Source of the DNA: Chionis minor
Lineage: Eukaryota > Chordata > Aves > Charadriiformes > Chionididae
NCBI GenBank assembly: GCA_013398295.1
Contig: VZSF01000718.1
Location: 310,001-374,000 of the forward strand
Direction: 5' to 3'
DNA length: 64,000 nt
Part shown: piece by piece, positions 62,901 to 64,000 of the stretch
Layout: each line of letters begins with the position of its first letter
Numbering within the stretch: the stretch's first letter is position 1
Translations under genes and position numbers: made by a program
The notes under the pieces: model-generated
The model's database searches: none
Told to the model about the DNA's origin: nothing
The model's input: the letters and a program-made list of their open reading frames with translations, nothing else

Positions 62901-64000
62901 TTTTACATTTGGATAGTTGTTCTTTGTTTAACCTGTGGAGATAATGGTGGAGATGAGATAAAAACTTTTCAAGAAGGGGTGTCATGCCACTTGGGGCATC
63001 GTATTTCATAGCAGTAGTTAGACCAGTTACCTATGGGACATCATTTTCCAAATTATGAATTCAATATGTTTTTAAACAGCCAGAGTTAAACTGCAAGGAA
63101 GATGGTTGAAGTCTCTCGTTTCTCTGTTCTACAGGCAGTTTATTCTTTAATAGTTCTGTTGCATTTAACGTGAAAAGATTTACAAGTGTTGCAGGAAAAG
63201 ATTTTCTGACTTGTATTGCTGTTACTGCTTTAAAATATTGCGACCAAGTAAGACTTCCTGACAGTTGAAACTTTTTTAAAATTATTTAATACTTAGATTG
63301 TGAATTCATATTCTGAATAGTCATACATTTTCTATAGACAACCTTTTTCTGTTCCTGAAAACTATCCCACTAATGAATTGAGATTCATAGAACAGATTGT
63401 CATCATTGTTTTAGTATTTTCTATACAAAACTTTGACTGGAAATCCTCTTGCAAAGGAAGGTTCCACACCTAGCCTTTCTTGAAGTGTGAATTTATATGG
63501 CAATGTTGCTTGTTACCAGATTTCCATGATAAATTGGTTAACATTTTACATGTAGAGTCTATCAGTAATGTTATGTACATGATATATTCAATGTTGCTGT
63601 ACCTGTAGCTGTGGAGTACTGAAGAGGCCACAACTCTTGTTGGACTTTTAGCTTCCTCTTAGCACTTACAAAGCAAGTTGTGGTCCTCTTTTTCCCACAG
63701 CTACCCCCCTGCCTTAAAATGTCATCCACTGAACCGAGGACTCTGTAGTAACTCAGCGGGCTGGCGAAGCCAAAATGTCACGTACTCAGCCCGGCGCTGG
63801 CTGGCTGGCAAAGCAGGGCCATTCTGCCAAGTTCCCCAGCAGCCTTTGCTATGCCACAAACTTAAGCGCAGTTTCCATCTGTAACGCGGAATGAGCCTAA
63901 AACATTAGTTTTGCCTATGTCTCTCACTGGAAGCACGACTCAGATGGGGCGATGTTGGGGTTTTATGGCCTTTACTTCTGATTCTTGGGTTTGTCGTTTC
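62901..64000. other. 3' flank of FYN
   Basis: AT-rich to about 63650, then more balanced (63680-63890). No poly(A) AATAAA, gene or repeat recognised. Some of it could still belong to a longer 3' UTR. Confidence 0.4.

Overview
The window is vertebrate nuclear DNA, almost certainly from a bird. It carries the whole protein-coding part of one gene, the Src-family tyrosine kinase FYN, on the + strand. The bird assignment rests on several CR1 LINE copies with the octamer tail typical of avian CR1, an LTR I recognise as an avian endogenous-retrovirus type, and near-identity of the FYN reading frame to the chicken protein as I remember it. I cannot name the species.

Layout. 1-23.4 kb is non-coding and probably lies in FYN 5' intron or upstream sequence. 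It holds two long antisense CR1 LINE fragments (about 2450-3575 and 9693-10690), an older CR1/L3-like LINE (about 7395-8330, perhaps to 9620), a candidate hAT-type MITE (11137-11347), an antisense solo LTR (about 13401-13925) and a short CR1 tail (about 20596-20850). From 23414 to 61507 there are eleven constitutive or alternative coding segments that join to an intact 537-residue FYN(B) frame, plus one extra cassette (7B, 37658-37813) that replaces exon 7A to give a 534-residue FYN(T) frame. All junctions have GT/AG ends and conserve phase. From 61508 the 3' UTR follows, with two Pumilio-type sites and several candidate poly(A) signals, and then about 1 kb of flank to 64000.

How the parts work together. 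Exon 2 encodes the lipidated N-terminus (Gly2, Cys3, Cys6), exons 3-4 the SH3 domain, exons 5-6 and the start of 7 the SH2 domain, and exons 7-12 the linker, kinase domain and regulatory tail with Tyr531. Exons 7A and 7B are alternative versions of the SH2-kinase linker and ATP-binding glycine loop. This is the known brain/T-cell isoform switch of FYN, and both cassettes are intact here.

The rest is intronic or flanking DNA with old repeats, microsatellites and a few possible regulatory patches. I found no second protein-coding gene, RNA gene, CRISPR array or novel multi-gene system. The points most worth following up are the 7A/7B cassette and its flanks, several old palindromic or low-copy repeats, and one short minus-strand ORF with a signal-peptide-like start.
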